Of a DNA stretch of 64,000 nt, positions 45,095 to 54,566 are shown one piece after another. Position 1 is the stretch's first letter; every line of letters starts with the position of its first letter. Position numbers and translations under genes: made by a program. Below the pieces are notes generated by a model. That model did no database searches. It saw only the letters and a program-made list of their open reading frames with translations, and had not been told where the DNA came from. The DNA comes from Leptospira sp. GTDB taxonomy: Bacteria > Spirochaetota > Leptospiria > Leptospirales > Leptospiraceae. The DNA lies in NCBI GenBank assembly GCA_027533185.1, contig JAPZTS010000014.1, forward strand, positions 62,001 through 126,000, given 5' to 3'.

Positions 45095-48000
45095 AACTAT
45101 CCAATTTTATTATCGAGAAGAAAAGTTTGATACTAACATTTGCTATTTTCTTTTTGTTTTTAGGAATACTGCAGTTTTTTATTATGCCTAGGGAAGAAGA
45201 TCCAAGACTGAAGGAAAGAAATGGAGTTGTAAAGATAATTTATCCGGGAGCATCAGTCTCTGATGTTAAAAAACTTTTAGCTATCCCCGTTGAAGAGGCA
45301 TTAGCGGAAGTTCCCGAAATCAAAAAACTAGAAATCAGGATTCGACCTGAAGTGATGGTGGCAGAAATCCAACTTCTGGATACTTTGAGTTCAGATGAAT
45401 CCATAAATAGTTCTTGGAAGAGGTGTGAGGATGCCCTCTTACAAATAAAATTTCCTTCAGGAATTTTAACCTGGAGTTTGAACCGAAGGGTCTTAGACCA
45501 AGATGCAATCCTCATTTCTGTATCTGGTGGAGACTCCGTGTATTTAAAGGAAAATACGGAATCTCTACGGGAATCTATTATGCAAATTTCCTCGGTATCT
45601 AAAGTGAATCGAATTGCGGATCCAGAGGAAGAAGTTGTGATTTTTGTGAAAAAATCAGATCTGGAATCGCGGGGTTTGAGTTTAAAGTTTCTTATGGATT
45701 GGATCGGTTTTGCCAACCACAATATCCCTCCAGGTACTTTCCCATTCGATGGGAAAAAAGCAATTATCAAAACGGATGCCTGGTTTGAAAATCTTACTTC
45801 CATTCAAGATTTACCTATCCCACTTAGTTCTGGAATGGTAGAGCCGTTAGGTGGATTTGCCAAAATCCAAAAAAAACAAAAAAATCCACCAAATTCTTTG
45901 ATGAGATGGAATGGAGAGGACGTAATTGGTTACGGAATCGTTCCGAAAAAAAATATAAACTTAGTAGAGTTTGGTGAACAAGTAGCTGAAGCGGTAACTA
46001 TTTGGCAAAACGCACACCCAAGTATAAAAGTAGAAATAATCAATTCACAACCAAATTATGTAAAACTTCGTTTACGTGAATTGGGTGGAAACCTAATTTC
46101 CGGTGTTGGTATTGTTGCTCTGGTTCTTGTTTCTATGATGGGATTTCGGTTGGGTCTATTATCGAGCCTCCTTGTCCCGATGATTGCAATAACCAGTTTA
46201 GGCGTTTACGGTATGTTTGGTGGAGTTTTGCACCAGATATCAATTGCTGCTTTTGTAATGGCTTTGGGACTCCTCATTGATAACGTGATCGTAGTTCTTG
46301 AGAGTATCCAAGAAAAATTGGACGCTGGTGTAGACTCTCTGACGGCAGCCAAATCTTCCATTTCAAATTTGGCCTTCCCTTTGTTTTCTGCTACTGGAAC
46401 CACGCTTGCTGCATTTATTCCGATGTTAGGTTCCTCAGGAGGTCCTGCGGATTTTACGAGAGCAATCCCGACTATCAATATGCTAACTCTTGCGATCAGC
46501 TTTGTATTTGCCGTTTTTGTGACACCAATCCTTGGTTTTTACTTTTTGAAACCAAAGTTAAAAAAGACAGAATCTCGTTTGGAACAAATTTCCTTTAAAA
46601 TTGGAACATGGGTTCCCGCAAATAGTCGTTTGGTTCTTTTGACTTCTTTTGTTTTGCTTGTGATAAGTGTTATTGGTCTCGGAAAACTGCCCAAAAAGTT
46701 TTTTCCAGATGCCGATCGGGACCAGCTACTCATCGATTTACGTTTGCCTGAAGGAACAAATATCGATAAAACGAAGGAAGTCGCTACAAAAATTGAATCT
46801 CATTTGTTTTTAGATCCAAGAATCAAGTCTGTCAGTGTTTTTCTTGGGCAAACAACTCCATTATTTTATTATAATGTAGAACAGTCGCCAAATAGTCCTC
46901 ACATCGCTCAATTTATTGTAAAGACAAATAGTTTAAAAGAAAATCTAGCAATCAAAAAAGATTTGGAAACCTATTTTGATTCAGAACTTTTAGAGGGTAA
47001 TATCGTTGTTTCAGAACTCAAACAAGGTCCGCCGACTAAAGCGCCGATTGAAATTCGATTTTTTTCTGAATCCGAATCTGAGAGAAAGAAAGTACATGAT
47101 GAATTGATTTTAGGGATGCATAAAATTCCAGGTCTTCGTGTAATTCGTTCCAATTTAGGTGTAGGAACTCCCTCCTTACAAATATTGGCTGACGATGCTT
47201 CTTTAAGTCGATATAGAACTACCCGATCCGATTTATCTTTATCCATACTTGCTCAAACCCAAGGGATCAATGTGAGTTCCTTCTTGGCTGGGGAGAGGGG
47301 TATTCCGATTGTTATACGCACCGTTGAAGTAGACAAAGTCAATCCAAAGACTTTAGCCGACTCAGATTTTATAGCCACAAGGACCAATTCAATTCCATTG
47401 GAACGAGTGAGTCAGATGGAAATGTCATTTGCACCTTCCATGATCTATCGTAAAGACCGCAAAACAGGGTTTAGTATATTTTCGGAAGTGAAAGATGGAT
47501 TTACAGCTGAACAGGTTGCAAACGAAGTATCTAAACTCATCCAAACTAAAAATTACCCGAAAACAGTTCAAATAGAGTGGGGTGGAGAAAATTCGGAGTC
47601 GGGTGAAGCCAATCGTTCTCTCTTGGCTGTAGCTCCTTTGGGTATTGTTCTACTTGTGGGATTTTTACTTTTGGAGTTTGGAACTTGGAAAAAAGTCGGC
47701 ATCATTTTATTAACAGTCCCTCTTTGCATAATAGGTGTGGTCATAGGACTAGGTGTTTCCGGAAAACCTTTTGGATTTTTGTCATTACTTGGAATTTTTG
47801 CTCTTGTGGGAATCGTGGTAAATAATGGAATTCTGATTTTAGATTATATCGGATCATCCTTAAGCGCAGGCGAGAGTTTAGAAAACTCAATCATTTACTC
47901 TCTACAAAAACGGATACGTCCGATTCTTCTAACAACTCTTACGACAATCGCTGGTTTACTGCCTTTGGCGGTCACGGATGCAACACTTTGGCCACCTTTC

Positions 48001-49386
48001 GCATACACAATGATCTTTGGGCTTTTGGTTTCGACCTTATTGACTCTATTTGTAATCCCTTCCGCATACTATCTGTTATACAGAGAAAAGTCTGCAAAAC
48101 AAAAAAATTCTAAACTAAAAATAGCCATCTTGGGTTTTTTTATCTTTATGATTCCATTGCAGGCAGAAGAAAAAGAAGCGACAAGGACAATTACGTGGTC
48201 TGATGTTATCCAGCTGGCTTCGGAGTCTCCACGAGTAAAACTTGCCTATGAAGAGTACAAAAGAAAAGCTCTAGAAAAGGATTATGTTACAAAGGCTACT
48301 TATTATCCTAAACTGGGAGTATCAGTGGAGCAGATACAAAGAGATAGAACATTGTTTCCGAATGCTGCAATTCCGATCGTTCCTGGAATTCACAAATCCT
48401 ACTGGACAGGAGGAGTAGAAATCCAACAAACCTTATTCGATCCAAGCGTATGGTTTGCAGTTGAGAAAGCATTATCTTTTTCGGAAGAGGCAAGTAAACT
48501 TGCATCAAAAAGAGCCGTCGAGACTGCACAAGCAGAGTCGCTACTTGCTTATATCACTGTATTCAAAATTCGTACTAAAATTCAAAATCTTGATCTACTT
48601 AAATCAAATCTAACCAAACGTCAATCCGAGTTAAAACGACTCTTCTTTTTGGGTCAAGTTTCCGAATCGGAACTATTCCGAATCGATCAAACAATCATTC
48701 AAACCAAAATTGGAATTGCGGATCTAGAGGAAAAGGAGCAGATCGCCTTACTCAATTTAGGAAGGTTGCTAGGGTTGGAAGAAAAAGTCAAAGTGGACAC
48801 ATTGCCAGGAGTCAATGATCTATTCGTCTCAAATTTAGAAGACAAAGATCAGGAAAGACTAGAGATCATAGCTTTGAAAAAAAAGATCCAAGCTCTTGAA
48901 GAGAAAAAGAAAGGTATTCAATATGAGGCACTCCCCAAACTAACAGGAAAAGCGGGAGTCTATTACCTAAACAACAACCAATTCACGACAGATAATTGGG
49001 CTCAAGTTTCTGTCGGCTTAACTGTCAATCCTTTTGATGGAGGACTTAGAAAGAACAGAGAAGAGGAAATTGAATCGGAAATCCGATCAACGCGGACGGA
49101 ATGGAATGACCTCATCAAACTTTTAGAATTGGAGAAAGAAGATCTGAATTCCCAAATTCGCGTCAAACGAAATGAAATGGATACGAGGGTTGGGCTTGTC
49201 CAAAGAGCCAAATCAGCTTCCAACAAAGAATACATTCGTATGAAAGAAGGAAAAATAAATATAAATATTTGGATCGATTCAGAAACACTCTATTCCGAAG
49301 AAAAAGATCGATACGAAACGGTTCAATTGGAGTATCTAGAAACTCTAGTCAAATTTAGAAATTGTTTGGGAATCGGTTTTCCTTAA
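45091..49386 (+). CDS. RND efflux pump fused to a TolC-like outer-membrane channel
   Basis: One open frame of 1431 residues. Residues 1-1000 are an RND transporter: two halves of six TM each with large periplasmic loops, TM4 motif LLIDNVIVVLES with Asp397, and GIVVNNGILILDY in TM10. Residues 1011-1025 are hydrophobic and end PLQA before EEKEA, like a signal peptide. Residues 1030-1431 match TolC/OEP: SDVIQLASESPRVKLAYEEY and YYPKLGVSV, then long coiled helices. No stop or new start separates them. The hydrophobic segment would act as TM13 or a cleavable internal signal. Confidence 0.88.
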   Translation: MKLSNFIIEKKSLILTFAIFFLFLGILQFFIMPREEDPRLKERNGVVKIIYPGASVSDVKKLLAIPVEEALAEVPEIKKLEIRIRPEVMVAEIQLLDTLSSDESINSSWKRCEDALLQIKFPSGILTWSLNRRVLDQDAILISVSGGDSVYLKENTESLRESIMQISSVSKVNRIADPEEEVVIFVKKSDLESRGLSLKFLMDWIGFANHNIPPGTFPFDGKKAIIKTDAWFENLTSIQDLPIPLSSGMVEPLGGFAKIQKKQKNPPNSLMRWNGEDVIGYGIVPKKNINLVEFGEQVAEAVTIWQNAHPSIKVEIINSQPNYVKLRLRELGGNLISGVGIVALVLVSMMGFRLGLLSSLLVPMIAITSLGVYGMFGGVLHQISIAAFVMALGLLIDNVIVVLESIQEKLDAGVDSLTAAKSSISNLAFPLFSATGTTLAAFIPMLGSSGGPADFTRAIPTINMLTLAISFVFAVFVTPILGFYFLKPKLKKTESRLEQISFKIGTWVPANSRLVLLTSFVLLVISVIGLGKLPKKFFPDADRDQLLIDLRLPEGTNIDKTKEVATKIESHLFLDPRIKSVSVFLGQTTPLFYYNVEQSPNSPHIAQFIVKTNSLKENLAIKKDLETYFDSELLEGNIVVSELKQGPPTKAPIEIRFFSESESERKKVHDELILGMHKIPGLRVIRSNLGVGTPSLQILADDASLSRYRTTRSDLSLSILAQTQGINVSSFLAGERGIPIVIRTVEVDKVNPKTLADSDFIATRTNSIPLERVSQMEMSFAPSMIYRKDRKTGFSIFSEVKDGFTAEQVANEVSKLIQTKNYPKTVQIEWGGENSESGEANRSLLAVAPLGIVLLVGFLLLEFGTWKKVGIILLTVPLCIIGVVIGLGVSGKPFGFLSLLGIFALVGIVVNNGILILDYIGSSLSAGESLENSIIYSLQKRIRPILLTTLTTIAGLLPLAVTDATLWPPFAYTMIFGLLVSTLLTLFVIPSAYYLLYREKSAKQKNSKLKIAILGFFIFMIPLQAEEKEATRTITWSDVIQLASESPRVKLAYEEYKRKALEKDYVTKATYYPKLGVSVEQIQRDRTLFPNAAIPIVPGIHKSYWTGGVEIQQTLFDPSVWFAVEKALSFSEEASKLASKRAVETAQAESLLAYITVFKIRTKIQNLDLLKSNLTKRQSELKRLFFLGQVSESELFRIDQTIIQTKIGIADLEEKEQIALLNLGRLLGLEEKVKVDTLPGVNDLFVSNLEDKDQERLEIIALKKKIQALEEKKKGIQYEALPKLTGKAGVYYLNNNQFTTDNWAQVSVGLTVNPFDGGLRKNREEEIESEIRSTRTEWNDLIKLLELEKEDLNSQIRVKRNEMDTRVGLVQRAKSASNKEYIRMKEGKININIWIDSETLYSEEKDRYETVQLEYLETLVKFRNCLGIGFP

Positions 49387-49427
49387 TTCATTGCAATAAT
49401 TTTGCCGTCTGTATATGGTTTACGCAG

Positions 49428-50021
49428 ATGGCAAAAAATGTATCCTTTTTCTATTATCTCTTCCTACGTATTGTAATCGGTACTTCCTTCTTATTTGTAA
49501 ATCTCTGTTCGACTGTCAGCTACCAAAATCCATTAAAATCAGAAGGGACCAAACAGTGGGGGCCCCTTGAAATCCGAGAGACAGTAAAATTGATGAGTGC
49601 CTCGCTTGGTGACTACTACCAATTGGAATTAAAACAAGGTTACTTTGAATGGAAATCCATTCAAAATTCTACTTCCGAACATATTGACACTAAAATTCTT
49701 TCCAATGAAATATTGACCCAACTTACAAAAAAGAAAGTTCCATTTGTGGATACGGGAGAAAGAGAAGATTCAGTCAAAGAAATTGGGTTTGGGAAAACGG
49801 GAATGGTCTCTCCTGAGACTCGTTTGGCGATAGGAAAATTTAAGTCTCCGTCTCACCGGATCAAAGGCGAAATCAACGAAGTTGTAAATTTTGAAAGAGG
49901 AAAAAAAATCCAATATATAACGGTAACTTTATTTCTTATAAGTCTTGAAACGAACCAAATCGTATGGTCAGAACAAAGTAACTTTTTAAAAACGAGTCGT
50001 GTCGAAGGATACGGATTTTAG
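49428..50021 (+). CDS. Lipoprotein with possible LpoB-like domain
   Basis: From ATG 49428 the 197-residue product has a hydrophobic leader and a candidate lipid Cys27 (VNLC). The mature part has a pattern KVPFVDTGERED...TRLAIGKF...IKGEINEVVNF...SLETNQIVWS, similar to the penicillin-binding-protein activator LpoB family. The match is loose and by eye. An upstream start at 49362 would not give a signal peptide. It is convergent with the next gene. Confidence 0.62.
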   Translation: MAKNVSFFYYLFLRIVIGTSFLFVNLCSTVSYQNPLKSEGTKQWGPLEIRETVKLMSASLGDYYQLELKQGYFEWKSIQNSTSEHIDTKILSNEILTQLTKKKVPFVDTGEREDSVKEIGFGKTGMVSPETRLAIGKFKSPSHRIKGEINEVVNFERGKKIQYITVTLFLISLETNQIVWSEQSNFLKTSRVEGYGF

Positions 50022-50023
50022 AT

Positions 50024-51313
50024 CTACTTGTTTTGTCTATCAGGGACAAATCCATAACGGACTTTGATTTTACCTTGTGGTTTGGTTAGAATTTTTGGTG
50101 CTTCGGGATTGGGAAGATTGATCTTTGGTTCTTCTAACTCCTGTTTTGTGGAGTAACCAATCCAAAGATATTCTGGTAAATAACGAACATAGCGGTAGGT
50201 TCCTGAAATATCTAAATTCCTCTTTACATTCTTTTCAGCATCTCGGATTGCTTCATCTGCCATTTTTCCCCCCGTTTGAAGCCCTACTATGATGATGGCA
50301 ATACCGAGAGCAGCAATATCTCCAGAACTTGCCTCCGCCCCTACATAGACAACTCCCGCCCCAACAGCAGAAATCACTGTGGTTACAATCAAAGCTGCAC
50401 CAATTCTTGCCGTACTCTTCGTACCTTCCTTCAGAGCTATTCCCGTCACCCGCTGGAAGTATTTAGAATCTTCAATCAGTTCGGACATAGCATTGTCTCG
50501 AATGATATGCCTATCATACCAGGTCTTTGTATCCGATTCTAAATGGAGATCCATTGGTTTTTCGTTTGAGCTTGAAATAGATAGTTTAGATTTGTTTCCT
50601 TTGAAGGCAAAATCTAAATTCCTTAGCCCTCTGATCAGATTTAGGTTGACAGTTGGATTCATCATTGGCTCTGCACCTGGACCTCCAAATACAAGGAAAA
50701 GTTCTTTCGGTGGTTTTGGTTGGTTTAGCAACTGTTTGATATATGTATTATTGGGTTTGAGTTGGAGAATTTTTCGTAAGTCAACCTTTGCCTCTTCCCA
50801 TTCTCCGAGACTCGTCCATAGAGCCGCAAGCAGAAGTCTGAGATTGGGATCATCAAATTGACCTTCTGCACTCCACTCTCCAGAAAGAAGGTTTCCTGCA
50901 TACCGTGCTTGTACGTTTCCTTTTTCAAAGTCACCAGCTCTTACATAGTACATTCCCAAGAGAATATGCATATAGATGATTTCTGCTTCGGACGCATAGT
51001 ATCCTTCTTCTGTTTCTAAGTAGAAAAATGACTTTAAAGACTCTCTTGCACTGAAACGAAGTCGGCTTTTACTTTTTTCAACAAGATTTTCTAAATCCTT
51101 ATATTCTTTGTTTTCTAAGAAAAATTGAATATGCGCTTTTTCTAAAGTGGCAATGAATCCTTTTTTTTCCGTACGAGGTAAATCTTCAGATGCTTTTTTG
51201 AGGTCTCCATCCGCCCAGGCTCTTACAGAATATTGGTATTCGGATCTATGAGCAATGCCCGCGCACTGCACAAAGACCAAAAAAACAAAAGCGAGTGAAA
51301 CAACTTTACTCAA
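50024..51313 (-). CDS. TPR-containing lipoprotein of unknown role
   Basis: The 429-residue protein has a lipoprotein signal (Cys17, VFVQC). A TPR-like helical region (about 90-220, with ARAGDFEKGN and LGEWEEAKVDLRKILQLKP) is followed by a Gly/Ala-rich, possibly membrane-associating helix pair (about 310-360). The C-terminus is basic. Its ATG overlaps the purL stop by eight bases. Confidence 0.75.
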   Translation of the reverse strand: MSKVVSLAFVFLVFVQCAGIAHRSEYQYSVRAWADGDLKKASEDLPRTEKKGFIATLEKAHIQFFLENKEYKDLENLVEKSKSRLRFSARESLKSFFYLETEEGYYASEAEIIYMHILLGMYYVRAGDFEKGNVQARYAGNLLSGEWSAEGQFDDPNLRLLLAALWTSLGEWEEAKVDLRKILQLKPNNTYIKQLLNQPKPPKELFLVFGGPGAEPMMNPTVNLNLIRGLRNLDFAFKGNKSKLSISSSNEKPMDLHLESDTKTWYDRHIIRDNAMSELIEDSKYFQRVTGIALKEGTKSTARIGAALIVTTVISAVGAGVVYVGAEASSGDIAALGIAIIIVGLQTGGKMADEAIRDAEKNVKRNLDISGTYRYVRYLPEYLWIGYSTKQELEEPKINLPNPEAPKILTKPQGKIKVRYGFVPDRQNK

Positions 51314-53552
51314 AATAGACTTTGAGTCCTTTTTCGAAGGGATTCTCTAAATCCGATTTTGCAACTGCTACCTGAAACCCTGGACCAGTAACTTGGAGGT
51401 CTGCATGGGAATTTGTAAACTCACCCAACTGAAAAAACTCCAATCCAAAATCTTGGAATGCCTTTTGGATCGCTGGCTCATTTTCAGGTGAATAACCAAT
51501 TAAAAAACTGGCACCTGTTTCACCAAACAAAAGTTCATCGAGGCGTTTTGTCTTTGCCTGGAGAGAAGTGAGATCTAGTTTGAGTCCATAAATTCCGGAA
51601 ATTACGATTTTTGCACAAGCAACTAGAAGTCCACCTAAGGAAAGGTCTTTTGCCGATGATAGTAGCCCTTTCTTTCTAAGTTTGATTAAAGTCTCGATGG
51701 TCTTTTTTTCCAAGTCGAGTGAGATCTCAGGAATTTTGCCCGTATCCTTGCCTAAAAACTGATGGAGATATTCTGTCGCCGCAATCGTGGGTTTGAATGA
51801 ACCTACAAGCGCTAGTTTGTTACCAGGGCTTTTGCTGTACGTGTTTAGTCCCTTTGCCACATCATCAATCACTCCCACCATACCAATGGTAGGTGTTGGA
51901 AATACAGGTCCTTCTGGAGATTCGTTGTAAAAGGAAACATTTCCTCCTGTTACAGGGAGATCTAAAAACCTACAAGCGTCCCCAAGTCCTCTTACACATT
52001 CACTAAATACATAGTAGTTTTCTGGGATATAGGGATTTCCAAAATTTAGGTTGTTTGTAACTCCATAGGGCTCTGCTCCCGTTGCGGCCACATTTCTTGC
52101 TGACTCACACACGGCAATCTGAGCGCCTAAATAGGGGTTGAGGTAGGTATAACGAGAGTTACAATCAGTTGCGACCGCGATTCCTTTTTTGGTTCCAGGA
52201 ATTCGTACAAGGCCACCATCTTCACCAGGAGGAACTACTTTAACAAGTCCAACTTCGGTATCATACTGTTCGTAAAGTGGTCTTCTTGAAGATAAGTTTA
52301 AATTGCCGAGTAGGGTGGTAAGTTTACTTACAATCTCCGAATCCTTTAGATCCGTAATGGATTCTACAGAAAATTGTTCCACCTCATCCAAGTAAGCGGG
52401 TCTTTTTTCTTCCCGAACATACCTTGGGGCACCTCCACCGAGGACTAATGACTCTGCCGGAATTTGAGCCTTAATTTTTCCATCTTTTCGGATGGTGATG
52501 AGTTCGTCTGAGGTCACAACACCAATTTCAACCGCGTTTAATCCCCATTTGTGGAAGATGGAAATCAGTTCCTCTTCCTTGCCTTGTTCCGGAACTACAA
52601 GCATCCTCTCTTGCGATTCAGACAACATGATTTCATATGCGTTCATTTCGGTTTCGCGGAGAGGAACCTTATCGAGGTCCACATCCATTCCAGTTTTGCC
52701 TTTGGCACTCATTTCTGACGTGGCACAGCTAATCCCTGCGGCACCCATATCTTGGATTCCCACTAGGAGCTTTTTCTGAATCGCTTCGAGGGAAGCCTCC
52801 ATCAAAAGTTTTTCCATAAAAGGATCCCCAACTTGTACAGCGGATCTTTTTTCTTCGGATTCCTTACTTAAGTCCTTGGATGCAAAACTGGCACCATGGA
52901 TACCGTCTCTTCCTGTGGTTGCTCCTACGATAAAAACTTTATTACCAACCTTGCCTTTGGTGGAGGCAGAAGCCATTTCATCGTGTTTGGCGATTCCTAC
53001 TGTCATCGCGTTGACCAGTGGGTTTTTTGTAAATATGGGGTGTATAAAGAGTTCTCCTCCCCCAACAGCAATTCCTAATGAATTTCCATAGTCTCCAATC
53101 CCTTTTACGGCTCTTGTGAGAAGGTATTTGTTTCTTGGTTCTTTTGGATCACCAAATCTCAGTGAGTTGAGTGATGTAATAGGCCTTGCACCCATAGTAA
53201 AGATATCACGCATAATTCCACCGACACCTGTTGCCGCCCCTTGGTAGGGTTCCACTGCGGTTGGGTGGTTGTGGGATTCGATTTTGAAGACAACGGCAAG
53301 GCCATCTCCGATATCCATTGCACCTGCATTTTCTTCACCCGCACCCGCAAGGAGTTTGTCTGACTTAGTTGGAAGTGTCTTTAGTTTGAGGATGGAATTT
53401 TTGTAAGAGCAGTGTTCGGACCACATCGCGGAAAAAATTCCGAGTTCTGTAGAGTTTGGGATCCTTCCCAAAATCTTTTGGATTTCTACAAATTCGGTTT
53501 CTGTAAGTCCGTGTTCCTTTGCATCTTCCAAACTGACTTTATCTTTTTCCAT
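51306..53552 (-). CDS. purL: Phosphoribosylformylglycinamidine synthase, PurL subunit
   Basis: A 748-residue small-type PurL (no fused PurQ). It starts with the catalytic-His block AMWSEHCSYKNS, then AGEENAGAMDIGDGLAVVFKIESHNHP-like residues, GVGGIMRD and the C-terminal repeat GGNVSFYNES. It converts FGAR to FGAM, needing PurQ and PurS from elsewhere. It overlaps the TPR lipoprotein gene start by eight bases. Confidence 0.97.
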   Translation of the reverse strand: MEKDKVSLEDAKEHGLTETEFVEIQKILGRIPNSTELGIFSAMWSEHCSYKNSILKLKTLPTKSDKLLAGAGEENAGAMDIGDGLAVVFKIESHNHPTAVEPYQGAATGVGGIMRDIFTMGARPITSLNSLRFGDPKEPRNKYLLTRAVKGIGDYGNSLGIAVGGGELFIHPIFTKNPLVNAMTVGIAKHDEMASASTKGKVGNKVFIVGATTGRDGIHGASFASKDLSKESEEKRSAVQVGDPFMEKLLMEASLEAIQKKLLVGIQDMGAAGISCATSEMSAKGKTGMDVDLDKVPLRETEMNAYEIMLSESQERMLVVPEQGKEEELISIFHKWGLNAVEIGVVTSDELITIRKDGKIKAQIPAESLVLGGGAPRYVREEKRPAYLDEVEQFSVESITDLKDSEIVSKLTTLLGNLNLSSRRPLYEQYDTEVGLVKVVPPGEDGGLVRIPGTKKGIAVATDCNSRYTYLNPYLGAQIAVCESARNVAATGAEPYGVTNNLNFGNPYIPENYYVFSECVRGLGDACRFLDLPVTGGNVSFYNESPEGPVFPTPTIGMVGVIDDVAKGLNTYSKSPGNKLALVGSFKPTIAATEYLHQFLGKDTGKIPEISLDLEKKTIETLIKLRKKGLLSSAKDLSLGGLLVACAKIVISGIYGLKLDLTSLQAKTKRLDELLFGETGASFLIGYSPENEPAIQKAFQDFGLEFFQLGEFTNSHADLQVTGPGFQVAVAKSDLENPFEKGLKVYFE

Positions 53553-53562
53553 GATTTGTCCT

Positions 53563-54042
53563 TTACGTTAACTCCCGATAGTTGCGGTGAAAGTAGAGGA
53601 GTGGTGCATCTTCTTTTGTTATTTGCGCTTCCACAAGTCCGATGACTATGCAGTGGTCCCCTTTTTCCACTACGGATTCCAATTTACAATCCAATGAAAC
53701 CAAACAATCGGGGAGGAGGGGTGCTCCCGTTTTCAATTGGATGGGTTTTAAATTCTCTAAAACCACCGCTTTGTCCAAGGAACCAGATGCAAAATCAGCG
53801 GAAATTTGTTTTTGTTTGGAAGATAGAATATTCACAGCAAAACAGTCCGCTTCTAGTATCGCATCCTTTGCTCCACTACCCGATTGTAGGCAAAATAAAA
53901 CTAAAGGAGGATCCAAGGAAAGAGAGGAAAAACTAGAAACAGTAACCCCTCCCGATTTGCTTTTGGATTGGTAGGTTATGGCAGTGACACCACTGGCCCA
54001 GAGAGAGAGTGCTTGTTTGAATTCGTCTTTCGTAATTGGCAT
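53563..54042 (-). CDS. Flavin reductase-like domain protein
   Basis: The 159-residue protein has the flavin reductase fold signatures: ALSLWASGVTAITY near the start, TVSSFSSLSLDPPLVLFCL, FAVNILS, and a C-terminal LLYFHRNYRELT. It likely reduces free FMN or FAD with NAD(P)H. ATG 54042 follows AGGACTGATT. It is divergent from perR across a gap holding a Per-box-like palindrome, and 10 bases upstream of purL. Confidence 0.85.
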   Translation of the reverse strand: MPITKDEFKQALSLWASGVTAITYQSKSKSGGVTVSSFSSLSLDPPLVLFCLQSGSGAKDAILEADCFAVNILSSKQKQISADFASGSLDKAVVLENLKPIQLKTGAPLLPDCLVSLDCKLESVVEKGDHCIVIGLVEAQITKEDAPLLYFHRNYRELT

Positions 54043-54053
54043 AATCAGTCCTA

Positions 54054-54083
54054 TTGACAAATATCAATTTCTAGAATGATACT
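54054..54083 (+). promoter_or_regulatory. Putative sigma70 promoter of perR
   Basis: A consensus TTGACA at 54054-54059 is followed, 18 bases on, by GATACT (4 of 6 matches to TATAAT) at 54078-54083. The Per-box palindrome covers the spacer end and the -10, as expected for autorepression. Confidence 0.5.
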
Positions 54084-54087
54084 AAAA
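54069..54087. promoter_or_regulatory. Per-box-like operator upstream of perR
   Basis: TTCTAGAATGATACTAAAA is an imperfect palindrome, identical at 17 of 19 positions to the perfect site at 61258-61276. Both match the Bacillus-type Per box TTAgAATnATTcTAA closely. It lies in the perR/flavin-reductase gap. Confidence 0.7.
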
Positions 54088-54149
54088 TCCAAATTCCAAT
54101 TGACCCACGAATAATTTCAAATTTGATCCTTAGTAAGGACGAAACTCGC

Positions 54150-54524
54150 ATGAAAGCGCTTACAAAACACCGTGAATTGATTTTACAAGACCTAAAAGGA
54201 AGATACGACCATCCCACAGCAAAGATGGTCTTTGAATCGGTCAAAGGAAAGTCAGAAAAGATCAGTTTTGCTACTGTTTACAATTCTTTGGAGTATCTAG
54301 TCGAAAAAGGATTGGTTCACAAATTGAATATGGAATCCGAATCGGTTCGTTACGATGGAATGGTGGAAGACCACTCCCACTTGATTTGTAAGGACTGCGG
54401 AAAGGTGATCGATGTCGGTCAATTTGAAATCCAAGGGGATGCAAAATTCCAATCCTTGGGTTTCCAAGTCAAACATGTCGACATCATCGTAACCGGAACC
54501 TGTTCGGCGTGCAAAACCCACTAA
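54150..54524 (+). CDS. perR: PerR-type peroxide-sensing Fur-family repressor
   Basis: The 124-residue protein keeps all five PerR regulatory-metal ligands by direct alignment to Bacillus PerR: His21 (His37), Asp69 (Asp85), His75 (His91), His77 (His93) and Asp88 (Asp104). The structural zinc Cys are Cys80/83 and Cys118/121. The N-terminus before the winged helix is about 16 residues shorter. An in-frame TTG at 54123 would add nine. AAGGAC precedes the chosen ATG. Peroxide oxidation of the His ligands should release DNA. Confidence 0.85.
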   Translation: MKALTKHRELILQDLKGRYDHPTAKMVFESVKGKSEKISFATVYNSLEYLVEKGLVHKLNMESESVRYDGMVEDHSHLICKDCGKVIDVGQFEIQGDAKFQSLGFQVKHVDIIVTGTCSACKTH

Positions 54525-54566
54525 ATTTTTCTAGAAGCCTAGGTTTCCTCTACTAGCCTTGCCCGT

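Noticed and set aside
46279..46284. Asp-Asn in RND TM4 instead of Asp-Asp as a defect
   Set aside because: The same change occurs with the NN variant in TM10 in many RND pumps, so it is a subfamily trait.
48100..48180. The pump/channel junction as two separate genes or a frameshift artefact
   Set aside because: The frame is open with no stop, and no ATG with a ribosome site lies before the TolC part. A sequencing error that removed a stop cannot be excluded without reads.
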